From Candidatus Omnitrophota bacterium (lineage in GTDB: Bacteria; Omnitrophota; Gorgyraeia; Zapsychrales; Fredricksoniimonadaceae), in NCBI GenBank assembly GCA_903836515.1, contig CAILQW010000029.1, positions 1-43,295 of the forward strand: a DNA stretch of 43,295 nt, in the 5' to 3' direction. The translations under genes and the position numbers were made by a program. Numbering within the stretch: the first letter of the stretch is position 1; the number at the start of each line of letters is the position of its first letter. The notes beneath the pieces were generated by a model. The model did not search any database. It had not been told where the DNA came from and was given only the letters and a program-made list of their open reading frames with translations. Shown here one piece after another: positions 32,668 through 42,998 of the stretch.

Positions 32668-33836
32668 CGCGCTGACTCCAATGCCTGTTCCAGGTCCGCG
32701 ATCAGGTCAGCCGCGTCCTCGATACCGATAGAAAGCCTCACCAGCCTGTCATTAATGCCGAACCTCACACGCCGCGCCGGATCAATATCCGCATGGGTCT
32801 GCACCGTCGGATAGGTGATGAGCGACTCAACTCCGCCCAGGCTCTCGGCAAAAATAAATACGCCCACACGCGCGAGGAGATCCTTCACAGAAACCCCCTC
32901 AGCCACTTCAAAAGACACAATGCCGCCAAAACCAAAACCCATGGAACGCAGGCGCGCATGCCCCGGATGCGTGCTCAACCCCGGATAATGCACGGCCTTC
33001 ACCAAAGGATGCTGCGCAAGCCAGGCCGCGATCCGCACTGCGTTTTCAGCCTGCCGATGGATCCGCAAAGGAAGCGTCTTTAACCCGCGCAACACCAGCC
33101 ACGCGTCCTGGGGACCCAGAACAGCGCCCACCGCATTCTGCAAAAAGGCCACTTTCTCGGCGATATCATGATCCTTAACAACAACAGCGCCGGCCACCAC
33201 ATCATTGTGCCCGCCCAGAAATTTTGTAGCGCTGTAAACCGTGACATCCGCACCCATGTCAAAAGGCTTCAGAAATAGCGGCGTTAAAAATGTATTGTCG
33301 ACAATGAATGTCAGGCCGCGTGCTTTGGCCAGCTTCCCCAGCGCCGGAAGATCAGCAACACGCAGCATCGGATTGGTCAGGGATTCCACAAAAAGCCCTT
33401 TGACAGATGGATCCATGGCCGCGTGCACCGCGTTAATATCCGAGGTGTCGACAGGGATGATCCTTACCCCGTAGGGCGCAATCACCTTCTCCAACAGCCG
33501 ATGGGTACCGCCATAAAGATCTTCGGTCACGATCACGCTGTCGCCTGGTGCAAAAAGCCTGAAAATCGTGTCAATGGCGGCTAATCCGGAAGCAAAAGCA
33601 AACCCGCGCACGCCGCCTTCGAAACGTGCCAGCGTCTCTTCCAGCACAAGGCGTGTGGGATTGGATGAGCGGGAATAATCAAACCCCGTACTTTTTCCAA
33701 GCTCAGGATGCCCGAAGGTCGCCGTCTGATAAATGGGCACCGACACCGCGCCCGTACGCTTATCCCAGTCAGATCCCGCCTGGGCGAGAAGTGTTTCAAC
33801 CGCCAATTTTTTATCTTTCAAGTTTCGCTGACTCAT
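32664..33836 (-). CDS. Cystathionine gamma-synthase-like enzyme (MetI-like)
   Basis: 390 residues of the Cys/Met PLP family, lysine K205 in YSATKFLGGHND, with 'DNTFLTPLFLKP' and 'ESLGGVESLITYPTVQTHAD'. The ESLGGVESL..QTHADI pattern is typical of gamma-synthases such as MetI. It heads a two-gene operon. ATG 33836 has no clear ribosome site, and I find no island-type promoter in the 255-bp gap upstream, only a large hairpin, so control may differ. Confidence 0.8.
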   Translation of the reverse strand: MSQRNLKDKKLAVETLLAQAGSDWDKRTGAVSVPIYQTATFGHPELGKSTGFDYSRSSNPTRLVLEETLARFEGGVRGFAFASGLAAIDTIFRLFAPGDSVIVTEDLYGGTHRLLEKVIAPYGVRIIPVDTSDINAVHAAMDPSVKGLFVESLTNPMLRVADLPALGKLAKARGLTFIVDNTFLTPLFLKPFDMGADVTVYSATKFLGGHNDVVAGAVVVKDHDIAEKVAFLQNAVGAVLGPQDAWLVLRGLKTLPLRIHRQAENAVRIAAWLAQHPLVKAVHYPGLSTHPGHARLRSMGFGFGGIVSFEVAEGVSVKDLLARVGVFIFAESLGGVESLITYPTVQTHADIDPARRVRFGINDRLVRLSIGIEDAADLIADLEQALESAR

Positions 33837-33899
33837 CGTGCTGTCAATACTTTCTATAACCGCTAAACATTTTACTTTGTTATAAACAAATACGTACTA

Positions 33900-34006
33900 G
33901 AAGCTGGCGGCATGCCTGGATGCGAGTTCAGAAACCAAGCTTTCCTCAATACCTTTCAAGAAAAGCTGTTTCTGCTGTCTGAGCAGACAGGCATGCCGCC
34001 AGCTTC
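33900..34006. repeat. Large hairpin: perfect 19-bp inverted repeat
   Basis: GAAGCTGGCGGCATGCCTG (33900-33918) and its exact complement (33988-34006) flank 69 bp that contain a smaller TCTGCT..AGCAGA hairpin. It lies between the sulfite reductase stop and the metI-like start. It has no poly-U. It looks like a small mobile or REP-like hairpin element, or the end of the long operon V transcript. Confidence 0.7.
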
Positions 34007-34091
34007 AATCATGACATGTACGGCTATATTTACCATCGTTTCACTGTGCACATCCTGTTAATCATAACTTCAAGAAGGATTTTTGCCAAAA

Positions 34092-36044
34092 CTATTTCTT
34101 TTCGATGAGCACTTTCCAGTAAGTTCCAGCTTTCTCCTGGGACAGGATATTGTGGCCTTCGGCTTTGACAGATCCCGGGACATTCTCGATCGGCGCCCCA
34201 TCGTCCAGCCAAACTTCAAGCACATCACCGGCTTTAAGCTTGGAAAGTTCAACCTTGGTCTTGACGAAATTAAGCGGGCACAACACCCCCCGCAGGTCTT
34301 TGACAATTACCGTGAACTCTTTACCCGCCGAACATTCCCCCGCCCCGCGCCCCTCAAGCGAAAATATCTTGTCAGCGCCCCAGTCAAAATAATAATTCTT
34401 GTCCAGCTCAAAATCCGGCACAGCCTGATGTTGTTCCAGGATACGGCGCAGATCTTCCCGGCCTTCACCCTGGATATACGCACGGAACGACGCGTGTTCC
34501 CCGGACTTTGAAATGTATCCCGCGAAAAACGCTTGCACCACGCCCGGCAGGGCCTTGGCCGGGACATCCCCGAGCGCCTGAGCCAATACCGTACCCGTAG
34601 CGTGAATCATCGCGCCGGTAAAAATTGTATACGCCGGCAGCATGTGTCCGTCCTTGCGCAGGGTTTTACCCGCAAAACCAAGGTCTGCCGCCTGGTGATG
34701 GCCGCAGGAATTCGGGCATCCGGAAATATTCAACTTGATCCCGCCGACCGCATCAAGGTCAAGTTTAGCCGTATCGAACATCCGCAACAATGCCTTGGCG
34801 AGCGACCGCGAGAGGCATATGCCCAGCTGACACGTCGACGCCCCGGCGCACGAAAGCAGGCTGCCGTAAATCGCCGGCTTGCGCACGGCAGGGAAATCCG
34901 CTTGCAGCACCTGATAAAGAGGGCCCAACGCCGGCGCCGGAATATGTCTGAGAAAGAAGTTCTGATCTTTGGTCAGGCGCACCTCATCACTGCCCAGCGT
35001 TTCCAAAAACTCTGCCAGGCGCGCTGTGGCCGCACAGCCCACAAACCCCAGCTCAACCGGCACCAGCACCGCATAAAAGCCAGGCTGCGGCTGAGACCTT
35101 ACACAACGCTTTTGCCACAAGGCAAAACCCTGCCCGTCACCGGGATCAACCGGCACATTCCCCTGCGGGAGCACGCCGCCCTTCTCCGGAACGTTGATCT
35201 CAAGGGGCAGATACCCCGCACTTTCGATGGCGCCAAGCTCTTCGTGAAAGCACTTCCTGAAATCTTCTTCACCAAGCGTGTGCCACAAAAACCGCAGGCG
35301 CGCCGCATGCTTGTTGTGACGATTGCCGTATTTCCAGAAAATATTTCTCAATGCCTTGGCCACGGGATACACCTTGTCCGCGTCGATAAACTCAAGCAGA
35401 AGATGGCTGGCCTCCGGCTTCCCGCCCAGGCCGCCCGCCGCATACACAGCAAATCCCCTGCGGCCATCCTTGATCTGCGCAAGAAAACCCGCATCCGATA
35501 ACGTTGCATAGCCTTTGTCCTGCGATGACCCTGAAAACGAGATCTTGAATTTGCGCGGTAAATTCCATGAATCCGGCTCGGCAATAAACCGGTCCGTAAG
35601 TGCCAGGGCATACGGCGTCACGTCAAAGACTTCATCGGGATCAATGCCCGCGTCCACCGGGACAACGATATTCCTGACGGTATTCCCGCCGCCGCCGCGT
35701 GTGGCCAGCCCGATCTCCTTCAAACGCCGCATGACCGTCACCAGATCATCGAGCTTCACATAATGGATCTGCAGTTCCTGACGGGAGGTGATATGAAGAT
35801 CCCCCACGCCGTATTGCGCCGCGATCGCCGCTACCGCCTTGAGCTGGGACACGGCAATGGATCCCCCCGCACAGCGGATCCTTACCATATATGTATCAGG
35901 CTCACGCTGTTCATACACGCCAAAAGGCACACGGTGCGTCTTAAGTTCCGCCGCCGAGATCTTTCCGGCCTTGAATTTGAAGATCAACGCTTCAAGCGCA
36001 CCGATCTCATCGCCCAAATTGGGCGGCAATTTATAACCGCTCAT
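34092..36044 (-). CDS. Siroheme sulfite (nitrite) reductase fused to a TusA domain
   Basis: 650 residues from ATG 36044 (GGAGG upstream), overlapping the E1 gene by 4 nt. Residues 1 to about 540 form a nitrite/sulfite reductase with two ferredoxin-like repeats. Cluster-siroheme cysteines lie in CAGASTC (near 400) and CPNSC (near 443). Residues 575-650 are a TusA sulfurtransferase domain with its catalytic Cys at about 589 in LRGVLCPLNF, ending 'DDGAPIENVP' and 'EGH'. It would reduce sulfite to sulfide and hand sulfur on as a persulfide. Last gene of operon V. Nitrite reduction is possible but the context is all sulfur. Confidence 0.88.
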   Translation of the reverse strand: MSGYKLPPNLGDEIGALEALIFKFKAGKISAAELKTHRVPFGVYEQREPDTYMVRIRCAGGSIAVSQLKAVAAIAAQYGVGDLHITSRQELQIHYVKLDDLVTVMRRLKEIGLATRGGGGNTVRNIVVPVDAGIDPDEVFDVTPYALALTDRFIAEPDSWNLPRKFKISFSGSSQDKGYATLSDAGFLAQIKDGRRGFAVYAAGGLGGKPEASHLLLEFIDADKVYPVAKALRNIFWKYGNRHNKHAARLRFLWHTLGEEDFRKCFHEELGAIESAGYLPLEINVPEKGGVLPQGNVPVDPGDGQGFALWQKRCVRSQPQPGFYAVLVPVELGFVGCAATARLAEFLETLGSDEVRLTKDQNFFLRHIPAPALGPLYQVLQADFPAVRKPAIYGSLLSCAGASTCQLGICLSRSLAKALLRMFDTAKLDLDAVGGIKLNISGCPNSCGHHQAADLGFAGKTLRKDGHMLPAYTIFTGAMIHATGTVLAQALGDVPAKALPGVVQAFFAGYISKSGEHASFRAYIQGEGREDLRRILEQHQAVPDFELDKNYYFDWGADKIFSLEGRGAGECSAGKEFTVIVKDLRGVLCPLNFVKTKVELSKLKAGDVLEVWLDDGAPIENVPGSVKAEGHNILSQEKAGTYWKVLIEKK

Positions 36045-36856
36045 CCACAACCTCCAAATTTTGTGCCACACACGGCCGATCGTTCATCCGACAACGCCTT
36101 GATCGATGGCTGATCGCCGCATACAGGGCAATGCGGATCCCGCTTGAATCCCACCTCGCGGAATTTCATGTCCAGGGCGTTGAAGATCAATATCCTGTCC
36201 ACCAGAAGCTTGCCCCGGCCGATGAGGTAACGCAGGACTTCGGCCGCCTGGATCGTCCCGAGCATCCCCGCGACCGCACCCAAAATCCCCGCTTGCGAGC
36301 AAGTCGGCACCGCACCGGGCGGCGGCGGGGCCTTGAAGATGCAGCGATAACAGGCATGGCCGGGCACATAGGTCAACGTCTGTCCGTCGAAACGCAGGAT
36401 CCCGCCATGCGAAAAAGGCTTACCGCCAAGAACGCACGCGTCGTTGATCAAAAACTTGGCGGCAAAATTATCAGTCCCATCAACAACAAAATCGTAATCC
36501 TTAATGATGCCGGCGATATTGGAAGCATCCACCCGCGTTTGATAGGTGATCACATTGACGTCAGGATTAATGGCCGCGATCTTTTCTTTGGCGGAAAGCA
36601 CTTTGGCGCGGCCCACATCGGGTGTGAAATGGATGACCTGACGCTGCAAATTGGAAAGATCGACCACATCCCCGTCTGCCAACCCGATGGTCCCCACACC
36701 GGCTGCCGCCAAATACAACGCGACCGGAGCACCCAGGCCGCCGGTCCCGATGATAAGAACCTTGCCGGCCAGGATCTTTGCCTGACCCTCAACGCCGACA
36801 TCGCCCAGGATGATATGCCGGCTGTAACGCTCAACCTGTGCCTCATTAAGCTCCAT
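36041..36856 (-). CDS. ThiF/MoeB/HesA-type E1-like adenylyltransferase
   Basis: 271 residues from ATG 36856 (GGGAGG upstream), overlapping the ABC ATPase by 11 nt. Nucleotide loop 'GTGGLGAPVALYL', 'DGDVVDLSNLQRQ' with the catalytic arginine region, zinc CxxC pairs in CYRC and CPVCGD, and the acceptor cysteine in 'PTCSQAGILG'. These enzymes adenylate the C-terminal glycine of ThiS/MoaD/HcyS carriers. Thiamine and molybdopterin genes are absent, while sulfite reductase, CysK and MetY are in the same operon, so a cysteine/homocysteine sulfur carrier is the likely client. The DUF2292 proteins are candidates. Confidence 0.87.
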   Translation of the reverse strand: MELNEAQVERYSRHIILGDVGVEGQAKILAGKVLIIGTGGLGAPVALYLAAAGVGTIGLADGDVVDLSNLQRQVIHFTPDVGRAKVLSAKEKIAAINPDVNVITYQTRVDASNIAGIIKDYDFVVDGTDNFAAKFLINDACVLGGKPFSHGGILRFDGQTLTYVPGHACYRCIFKAPPPPGAVPTCSQAGILGAVAGMLGTIQAAEVLRYLIGRGKLLVDRILIFNALDMKFREVGFKRDPHCPVCGDQPSIKALSDERSAVCGTKFGGCG

Positions 36857-37679
36857 CAGAGAGCCTCCCGGCCTTACCCCACGCCCCCCGACTTTTACAT
36901 AATTCGTCGTCGGGGACAATCAGCACATACGGCTTGCCTGACACAGGATTCCTGTTCACCACCACAATCGTCTTGTACACTTCCTCGATCACCCGGTAAT
37001 CGACAACCTCTTGCGGGGTCCCCGCCGCAAAGATCTCCCCGGCACGCAGGAGCGCCATCCGGTCACAATATTCACTGGCGAGGTTAAGGTCATGCAAGAC
37101 CATCACCACCGTCAGATTCAATTCCCGGACAAGCTTCCTTAAAAGATCCATGACCGCCACTTGATGCGTAATATCCAGATGTGCGGTGGGTTCATCCAGC
37201 AAAAGCAGGCGCGGCTCCTGGGCCAACGCGCGGGCAATAGCGGCCAGCTGCCGTTCTCCGCCGCTTAAATGATCCAGCGGTTTATCTTTAAAACGGAGCG
37301 AATCAGTTAAGGCCATGCATCTGACCGCCACCGCCATATCATGCTTCGATTCAACAAATTGCATGGCGTTGAAATAAGGCAGCCGGCCCAACAGGACAAA
37401 CTCTTCCACAGTCAAATCGACTTCCGGGAGGACCTGGGATACCACCGTGACCTGTCGCGCAAAATCCCGTACAGGAATATCCCCGACATTCTTGCCATCG
37501 ATCAAGACCGCGCCGTTCATGGGCGCGATCTCACGCGACAAAGCACGCAATAATGTGGTCTTCCCCGAGCCATTGGGGCCGATGAGCCCGAAGAATTCAC
37601 CGCTTTTGACATGAAGACTGATCGCTGAAATGATAACCTTATGCCCATAGCCGCAGGTTAATCCGTCCACCTTAAGCAT
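36846..37679 (-). CDS. ABC importer ATPase (BtuD/FecE-like)
   Basis: 277 residues: Walker A 'GPNGSGKTT', signature 'LSGGERQLAAIARAL', Walker B 'LLLLDEPTAHLD', 'VLHDLNLA'. This is the FecCD-partner type of ATPase for corrinoid, heme or iron-chelate import. ATG 37679 overlaps the permease stop by 8 nt, with GGAGGG upstream. The C-terminal ~25 residues after 'VLIVPDDEL' exceed the usual end and read into the E1 start. Substrate, see the binding protein. Confidence 0.83.
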   Translation of the reverse strand: MLKVDGLTCGYGHKVIISAISLHVKSGEFFGLIGPNGSGKTTLLRALSREIAPMNGAVLIDGKNVGDIPVRDFARQVTVVSQVLPEVDLTVEEFVLLGRLPYFNAMQFVESKHDMAVAVRCMALTDSLRFKDKPLDHLSGGERQLAAIARALAQEPRLLLLDEPTAHLDITHQVAVMDLLRKLVRELNLTVVMVLHDLNLASEYCDRMALLRAGEIFAAGTPQEVVDYRVIEEVYKTIVVVNRNPVSGKPYVLIVPDDELCKSRGAWGKAGRLSDGA

Positions 37680-38676
37680 GGCTCAACCCTCCCCGGTGTG
37701 CCAGCGCATAAAGAAAAACACTGCCGCCCACAATGCCGGTGATCACCCCGACGGGAAGCTCGAGAGGGGCAATAATGGTTCTGGCCAAGGTGTCGCTCCC
37801 GATCAAAAAAAGCGCCCCTGCCAGGAACGAAGCCCCCAGCAATATCCGGTGATCAGAGCCGACCAGCTTGCGCATCACATGCGGCACCACCAACCCGACA
37901 AAACCGATCATCCCGGCGATCGACACACAAAAACCCGTCAAGACAGCGCAAAAAACAAACAATATCTTCTTCACCTGCTCAATAGGAACGCCCAGATGAC
38001 GTGCCTCTTCTTCTCCCAGGGCCAGCGCATTAAGCTGAAGACAGAAAAAATAACCCGCCGCCAGTGAAGCCAGGGAAACAAGCACCATAAAGTGAACAAG
38101 AGAAAGATCCGACCCTCCCAACGACCCCATCATCCAGAACACGATCCCGTGCAGGCTGTCGCTGCTGGCAATCGACATCAACAGCATAACAAGCGAAGAA
38201 GAAATAAAACTGATCATGACCCCGTTGAGCAAAAGGCCCTGTAGCTTGACGACACCTGTCCTAAGGCTGGAAACATACAAAAACAAAATGACCCCGCCCG
38301 CGCCAAGCAACCCGCAAACAGGCAGTGTATAGGCACCGACAGCAGAAAGACCAAGGACAATATTGACCGCCACCCCCAGCGCCGCACCGCCCGATATGCC
38401 CAGGGTATACGGCTCGACAAGCGGATTGCGAAAAAGCCCCTGAAGGATGACCCCGGCCAGGCTCAGGCATCCGCCGACAGCAAACCCCAGGATGATCCGG
38501 GGAAGTCGGATATCAAAAATGATGCTGTGTTCTACCGGGCTTCCCCCCTGGCACAATATACGGACCACCCGGGCGGCGGAGATACCCGAAGCGCCGACCG
38601 ACAAAGACCACACCATGACCGCCCCCAAAAGCAAGATCAGAAAAACAAGCCAGGATGCCCAGCGCGCGTATTTCAT
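37672..38676 (-). CDS. FecCD/BtuC-type ABC importer permease
   Basis: 334 residues from ATG 38676 (GGAGG upstream), overlapping the binding-protein gene by 4 nt. It has about nine to ten hydrophobic helices, the family's 'RLPRIILGFAVGGCLSLAG', 'YTLGISGGAALG' and 'GMIGFVGLVVPHVMRKLVG' segments, and a late 'ELPVGVITGIVGGSVFLY'. It forms the inner-membrane channel with the ATPase. The frame reaching 38751 runs into the upstream gene and is not used. Confidence 0.85.
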   Translation of the reverse strand: MKYARWASWLVFLILLLGAVMVWSLSVGASGISAARVVRILCQGGSPVEHSIIFDIRLPRIILGFAVGGCLSLAGVILQGLFRNPLVEPYTLGISGGAALGVAVNIVLGLSAVGAYTLPVCGLLGAGGVILFLYVSSLRTGVVKLQGLLLNGVMISFISSSLVMLLMSIASSDSLHGIVFWMMGSLGGSDLSLVHFMVLVSLASLAAGYFFCLQLNALALGEEEARHLGVPIEQVKKILFVFCAVLTGFCVSIAGMIGFVGLVVPHVMRKLVGSDHRILLGASFLAGALFLIGSDTLARTIIAPLELPVGVITGIVGGSVFLYALAHRGGLSHA

Positions 38677-39545
38677 CGATCGACCTCCGGATGCAGATAG
38701 CCCATGATCGCCTTGAGCGCCGTCACACAGCGGACCGGTGTCGGACTGCACATCAGATATTCATCCAGGATATACACCCTGCGGCCGGCCACAGCCCTCA
38801 GAGAATTGAATCGCTCCCATGCTGCTTTTTCCCGTTCCCCGTCGAAGCCCATGCTCGATATCAGAATGACATCAGGGTCCCGGTTGAGGACCATTTCCCT
38901 GGCATACTGCAGATAACCGGGCTCAGCCACAATATTGTGCCCACCGGCCAGATTGATAAGATCATTGACGAAAGACCCCTGCCCGATGGTGACCAGGGGA
39001 TTCAACCCTACCTGAACAAAAACACTGACTTTGGACGCGGCCTTCAGCTTCAATGTCAAGGCCTGCACCTTTTGCCGTGCATCAGCAATGATCGCATCCG
39101 CTTGTTGTTCCTTGCCGAGTATCTTGGCGATCATCCTGAAAACATCACAGATCCCGTTAAAATCCCGGGCATTGGGCACATCGACAACACGTATCCCCAG
39201 ACGCCGCAACTTTTCTTTAGCCCGGGGATCCGTCAGCACGGTCGCCAAAACAAGATCCGGTTTCAATGCCACAACCTTCTCGATATTGATGTCCTGGATA
39301 CTGCCCACACGCTCTTTTAATTTCGCCGCTTCAGGCCGCGTACAATACGTCGTCACCCCCACAAGCCTGTCTTCTGCGCCGAGCAAATAAATCTCCTCGG
39401 TCAGCACAGGCCCCAGGGACACGATGCGTCCCGCCGGACGCTCTTCCGCCAACGCCAACGGCGCGCAAAACAACATATAAACACTTAACAGCAACAGATG
39501 TTTCATCATCATGATCCCCATGCCCCTGCGCATCACCCTGCCCAT
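38673..39545 (-). CDS. Periplasmic substrate-binding protein, BtuF-like
   Basis: 290 residues from ATG 39545, which overlaps the TGA of the remnant gene; the ATG cluster 12-14 codons further in, just before the hydrophobic signal 'KHLLLLSVYMLFCAPLALA', is an alternative start. The mature part has the class III binding fold: 'RIVSLGPVLTEEIYLLG', 'VGVTTYCTRPEAAK', 'KPDLVLATVL'. A YC.xP element is typical of cobalamin binders (BtuF), so corrinoid import is my first choice; siroheme-related iron or another chelate is possible. Why it sits in a sulfite-reductase operon is not clear. Confidence 0.8.
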   Translation of the reverse strand: MGRVMRRGMGIMMMKHLLLLSVYMLFCAPLALAEERPAGRIVSLGPVLTEEIYLLGAEDRLVGVTTYCTRPEAAKLKERVGSIQDINIEKVVALKPDLVLATVLTDPRAKEKLRRLGIRVVDVPNARDFNGICDVFRMIAKILGKEQQADAIIADARQKVQALTLKLKAASKVSVFVQVGLNPLVTIGQGSFVNDLINLAGGHNIVAEPGYLQYAREMVLNRDPDVILISSMGFDGEREKAAWERFNSLRAVAGRRVYILDEYLMCSPTPVRCVTALKAIMGYLHPEVDR

Positions 39546-39644
39546 TCACCCCATCAATAGACCATCGTCCCTGATCTGAATGCTGTCTTTTCTTTTATGG
39601 ATGAGATTAACCGGGACGCTATGGCGCCATTGTAGCATACAGCG
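39546..39644 (-). pseudogene. 3' remnant of a second Fe-S protein gene
   Basis: The minus strand reads RCMLQWRHSVPVNLIHKRKD, then SIQIRDDGLLMG and TGA. This matches the end of the intact Fe-S protein at 23802-24485 (RCMLQWRHSGLINFINKRKD ... IEGLFIG) in frame and at the stop. The N-terminal ~195 residues with all cluster cysteines are lost. It lies between the PP-loop and BtuF genes, so operon V once held this Fe-S protein too. Confidence 0.8.
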
Positions 39645-39655
39645 GGACTGATTGA

Positions 39656-40432
39656 TCACAGCCTCAAGGGGTCCAGCTCTTTTTCCGGCAAAGGCGCTGC
39701 CTTGACAACAGCTGTTGCACCGCCCGGCTTTGTATGGGCCAAATCCGCTGCGGGACGACCGCCCAAGTCCGCATAACGGCAAACAACCCCTGCAGAAAAT
39801 CCAATCTGAACCGTTGAGAAATCACCCCGACCCAGCGCTACCGGGCCAGGAATATTGATGGTCTTGAAAAGATGGTCATCGGATTTGGCCAGAGCTATCT
39901 GGGGCTTGCGCGAACGCCCGGATATGGCCAGCAAACGATCCCGGTTGACCCAGCCTTTTTCCTCCGGGATGCTCAACGGCAGAAGCTTCGCCGACAAAGG
40001 CCGCAGCACCAACCCTTCCAGGCCTGCCTCCTTCTCGATCAGCGCGATCTGGCGCTTAAGCTGGCTCATCGGACGCTGGCCAACCACTTCGCCGGTGATA
40101 ATAAAAGACGCGCCGATCTCGGCCATGATCTCTTTCGCTTTCCTGAAGAACAATATCCGGCAGTCCTGGCACGGGTTCATGTTGGCCCCATAACCATGCT
40201 TGGGATTCTTGAGGATCTCCAGAAAATCATCGCCGGCATTGATCACCCGGCAGGCGATGCCCAGCCGGCTCGCCACGGTCAAGGCCGTATGTGCACAGCC
40301 ATGGATGTGCTTGTCACACTGACAAAACGGCGTCTTGTAATTGACTGCCAGAAGCTCGACCCCCTCGTTAACCATCAACTCGGCGACAAGCGTGCTGTCA
40401 AGGCCGCCGGAGAGCAACAGGACCGCTTTCAT
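39656..40432 (-). CDS. PP-loop ATPase, tRNA-thiolase-like (ThiI/NFACT-R type)
   Basis: 258 residues from ATG 40432. The PP-loop SGGLDS at residues 8-13 activates a substrate with ATP. A CQCDKHIHGC segment and NPCQDC (near 120) give cysteines that could bind a cluster or carry persulfide, and 'GEVVGQRPMSQ' is conserved in the family. Related proteins thiolate tRNA. The C-terminal ~60 residues are a small beta domain of the kind seen in RNA-binding NFACT-R_2 modules. It lies between cysK and the btuF remnant in operon V. Use of a sulfur carrier from the operon as donor is an inference. Confidence 0.7.
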   Translation of the reverse strand: MKAVLLLSGGLDSTLVAELMVNEGVELLAVNYKTPFCQCDKHIHGCAHTALTVASRLGIACRVINAGDDFLEILKNPKHGYGANMNPCQDCRILFFRKAKEIMAEIGASFIITGEVVGQRPMSQLKRQIALIEKEAGLEGLVLRPLSAKLLPLSIPEEKGWVNRDRLLAISGRSRKPQIALAKSDDHLFKTINIPGPVALGRGDFSTVQIGFSAGVVCRYADLGGRPAADLAHTKPGGATAVVKAAPLPEKELDPLRL

Positions 40433-40439
40433 AGCAATG

Positions 40440-41375
40440 TCACGCCTTGACCTCCTGGAAAAGCCAGGTCGAAAGATAACGTTCGCCGGTATCCGGAAGG
40501 ACGACGACGATCGTTTTCCCCTTGTTTTCCGGGCGTTTGGCAGCTTCCAGCGCAGCCCATACGGCGGCCCCGCTTGAAATACCGACCAGAATCCCCTCGA
40601 GCTTGGCCAATTGCCGCGCTGTGGCGCCGGCATCATCCGTCTTGACCTGGATGATCTCATCGATAACAGCGGCATTGAAGACCGCCGGCACGAATCCCGC
40701 GCCGATGCCCTGGATCTTGTGAGGCCCGGGCTTGCCGCCGGAAAGGACCGGCGAATCAATGGGCTCAACGGCGATCGCCTTGAACGTAGGCTTGCGTTTC
40801 TTGATCACTTCGGAAACACCCGTGATCGTACCGCCCGTGCCTACGCCCGCCACCAGAATATCAACCTTGCCGTCGGTGTCCTTCCAGATCTCCTCCGCTG
40901 TAGTCTTGCGGTGAATCTCGGAGTTCGCCGGATTGGCAAACTGCTGCAAGAGAACAGCGTTAGGTGTCGCCGCGGCCAGTTCCTCGGCCTTCCTGACAGC
41001 GCCTTTCATGCCTTCGGATCCAGGTGTCAACACAAGCTGTGCCCCGAAAATCGCCAGCAACTGCCGGCGTTCGATCGACATGGTTTCCGGCATGGTGAGG
41101 ATCAGCTTGTACCCCTTGGCCGCCGCGACGAAAGCGAGCGCGATACCGGTGTTGCCGCTTGTCGGCTCAACGATCACGGAATCCTTGTTCAGGACCCCGC
41201 GCTTCTCGGCATCCTCGATCATGGCCAGGCCGATGCGGTCCTTGACGCTGGAGAGCGGATTGAACGATTCGATCTTGGCCAGGACCTCGGCGCCAGCCCC
41301 CTCGGCGATGCGGTTCAGGCGGACCAGCGGCGTACGGCCGACCGTTTTGGTGATATCACTGTAGATAGTGCTCAT
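40440..41375 (-). CDS. cysK: Cysteine synthase (O-acetylserine sulfhydrylase)
   Basis: 311 residues. PLP lysine K45 in SSVKDRIG, '[12 protein letters not shown]', '[11 protein letters not shown]', '[12 protein letters not shown]' and the end '[10 protein letters not shown]'. It makes cysteine from O-acetylserine and sulfide. GGAAGGAG precedes ATG 41375. It follows MetY in operon V. A truncated near-identical 3' end at 30865-31003 is its duplicate. If the CymR parallel holds, it may also signal to the cysteine-free Rrf2 protein. Confidence 0.92.
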   Translation of the reverse strand: MSTIYSDITKTVGRTPLVRLNRIAEGAGAEVLAKIESFNPLSSVKDRIGLAMIEDAEKRGVLNKDSVIVEPTSGNTGIALAFVAAAKGYKLILTMPETMSIERRQLLAIFGAQLVLTPGSEGMKGAVRKAEELAAATPNAVLLQQFANPANSEIHRKTTAEEIWKDTDGKVDILVAGVGTGGTITGVSEVIKKRKPTFKAIAVEPIDSPVLSGGKPGPHKIQGIGAGFVPAVFNAAVIDEIIQVKTDDAGATARQLAKLEGILVGISSGAAVWAALEAAKRPENKGKTIVVVLPDTGERYLSTWLFQEVKA

Positions 41376-41413
41376 ATGTTTCTCCTTCCAACGATGTTGT
41401 TTGAAAATACAGG

Positions 41414-42751
<1,338 letters not shown>

Positions 42752-42780
42752 TCATCCCTGATTGAAAAAACCGCGTATGT

Positions 42781-42972
42781 CTAGATCCCCCCGCCTTCCT
42801 GAACCGTCCACATGTCATCGAAACGGCTCTTTTGGGAGATCTCGATCTGCACGATCCTGGCATTGTGAACCGTGATCATCACGGTGCCGTAACTTAACCC
42901 ATGGATCGAATCACTGATGTTCTTGATGATCGCGTCGTTCACAATGCTTTTATTAACCGGCTGAACCGCCAT
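42781..42972 (-). CDS. DUF2292/YezD-like small protein with C-terminal EGGGI tail (copy 2)
   Basis: 63 residues from ATG 42972 (GGAGAAG upstream). Same helix-strand-strand pattern as the copy at 31077 ('GTVMITVHNARIVQIEISQ', 'KSRFDDMW') and the same end, TVQEGGGI. Codons for the three glycines differ between copies (GGC GGC GGG against GGC GGG GGG), so the residues may be under selection. It is the first gene of operon V, whose later genes include MetY, CysK, an E1 and Sir-TusA. No protease to trim the terminal Ile is in the window. Confidence 0.8.
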   Translation of the reverse strand: MAVQPVNKSIVNDAIIKNISDSIHGLSYGTVMITVHNARIVQIEISQKSRFDDMWTVQEGGGI

Positions 42973-42998
42973 TGTCTTCTCCATTTTGTTCGAATAAT

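Noticed and set aside
34533-35501. Plus-strand frame of 322 codons
   Set aside because: It lies opposite the sulfite reductase gene and contains no recognisable domain; it is due to high GC.
36041-36856. E1-like enzyme as a thiamine or molybdopterin gene (ThiF, MoeB)
   Set aside because: The family allows it, but no thiS, thiG, moaD or moaE is in the window and all neighbours concern cysteine and methionine sulfur.
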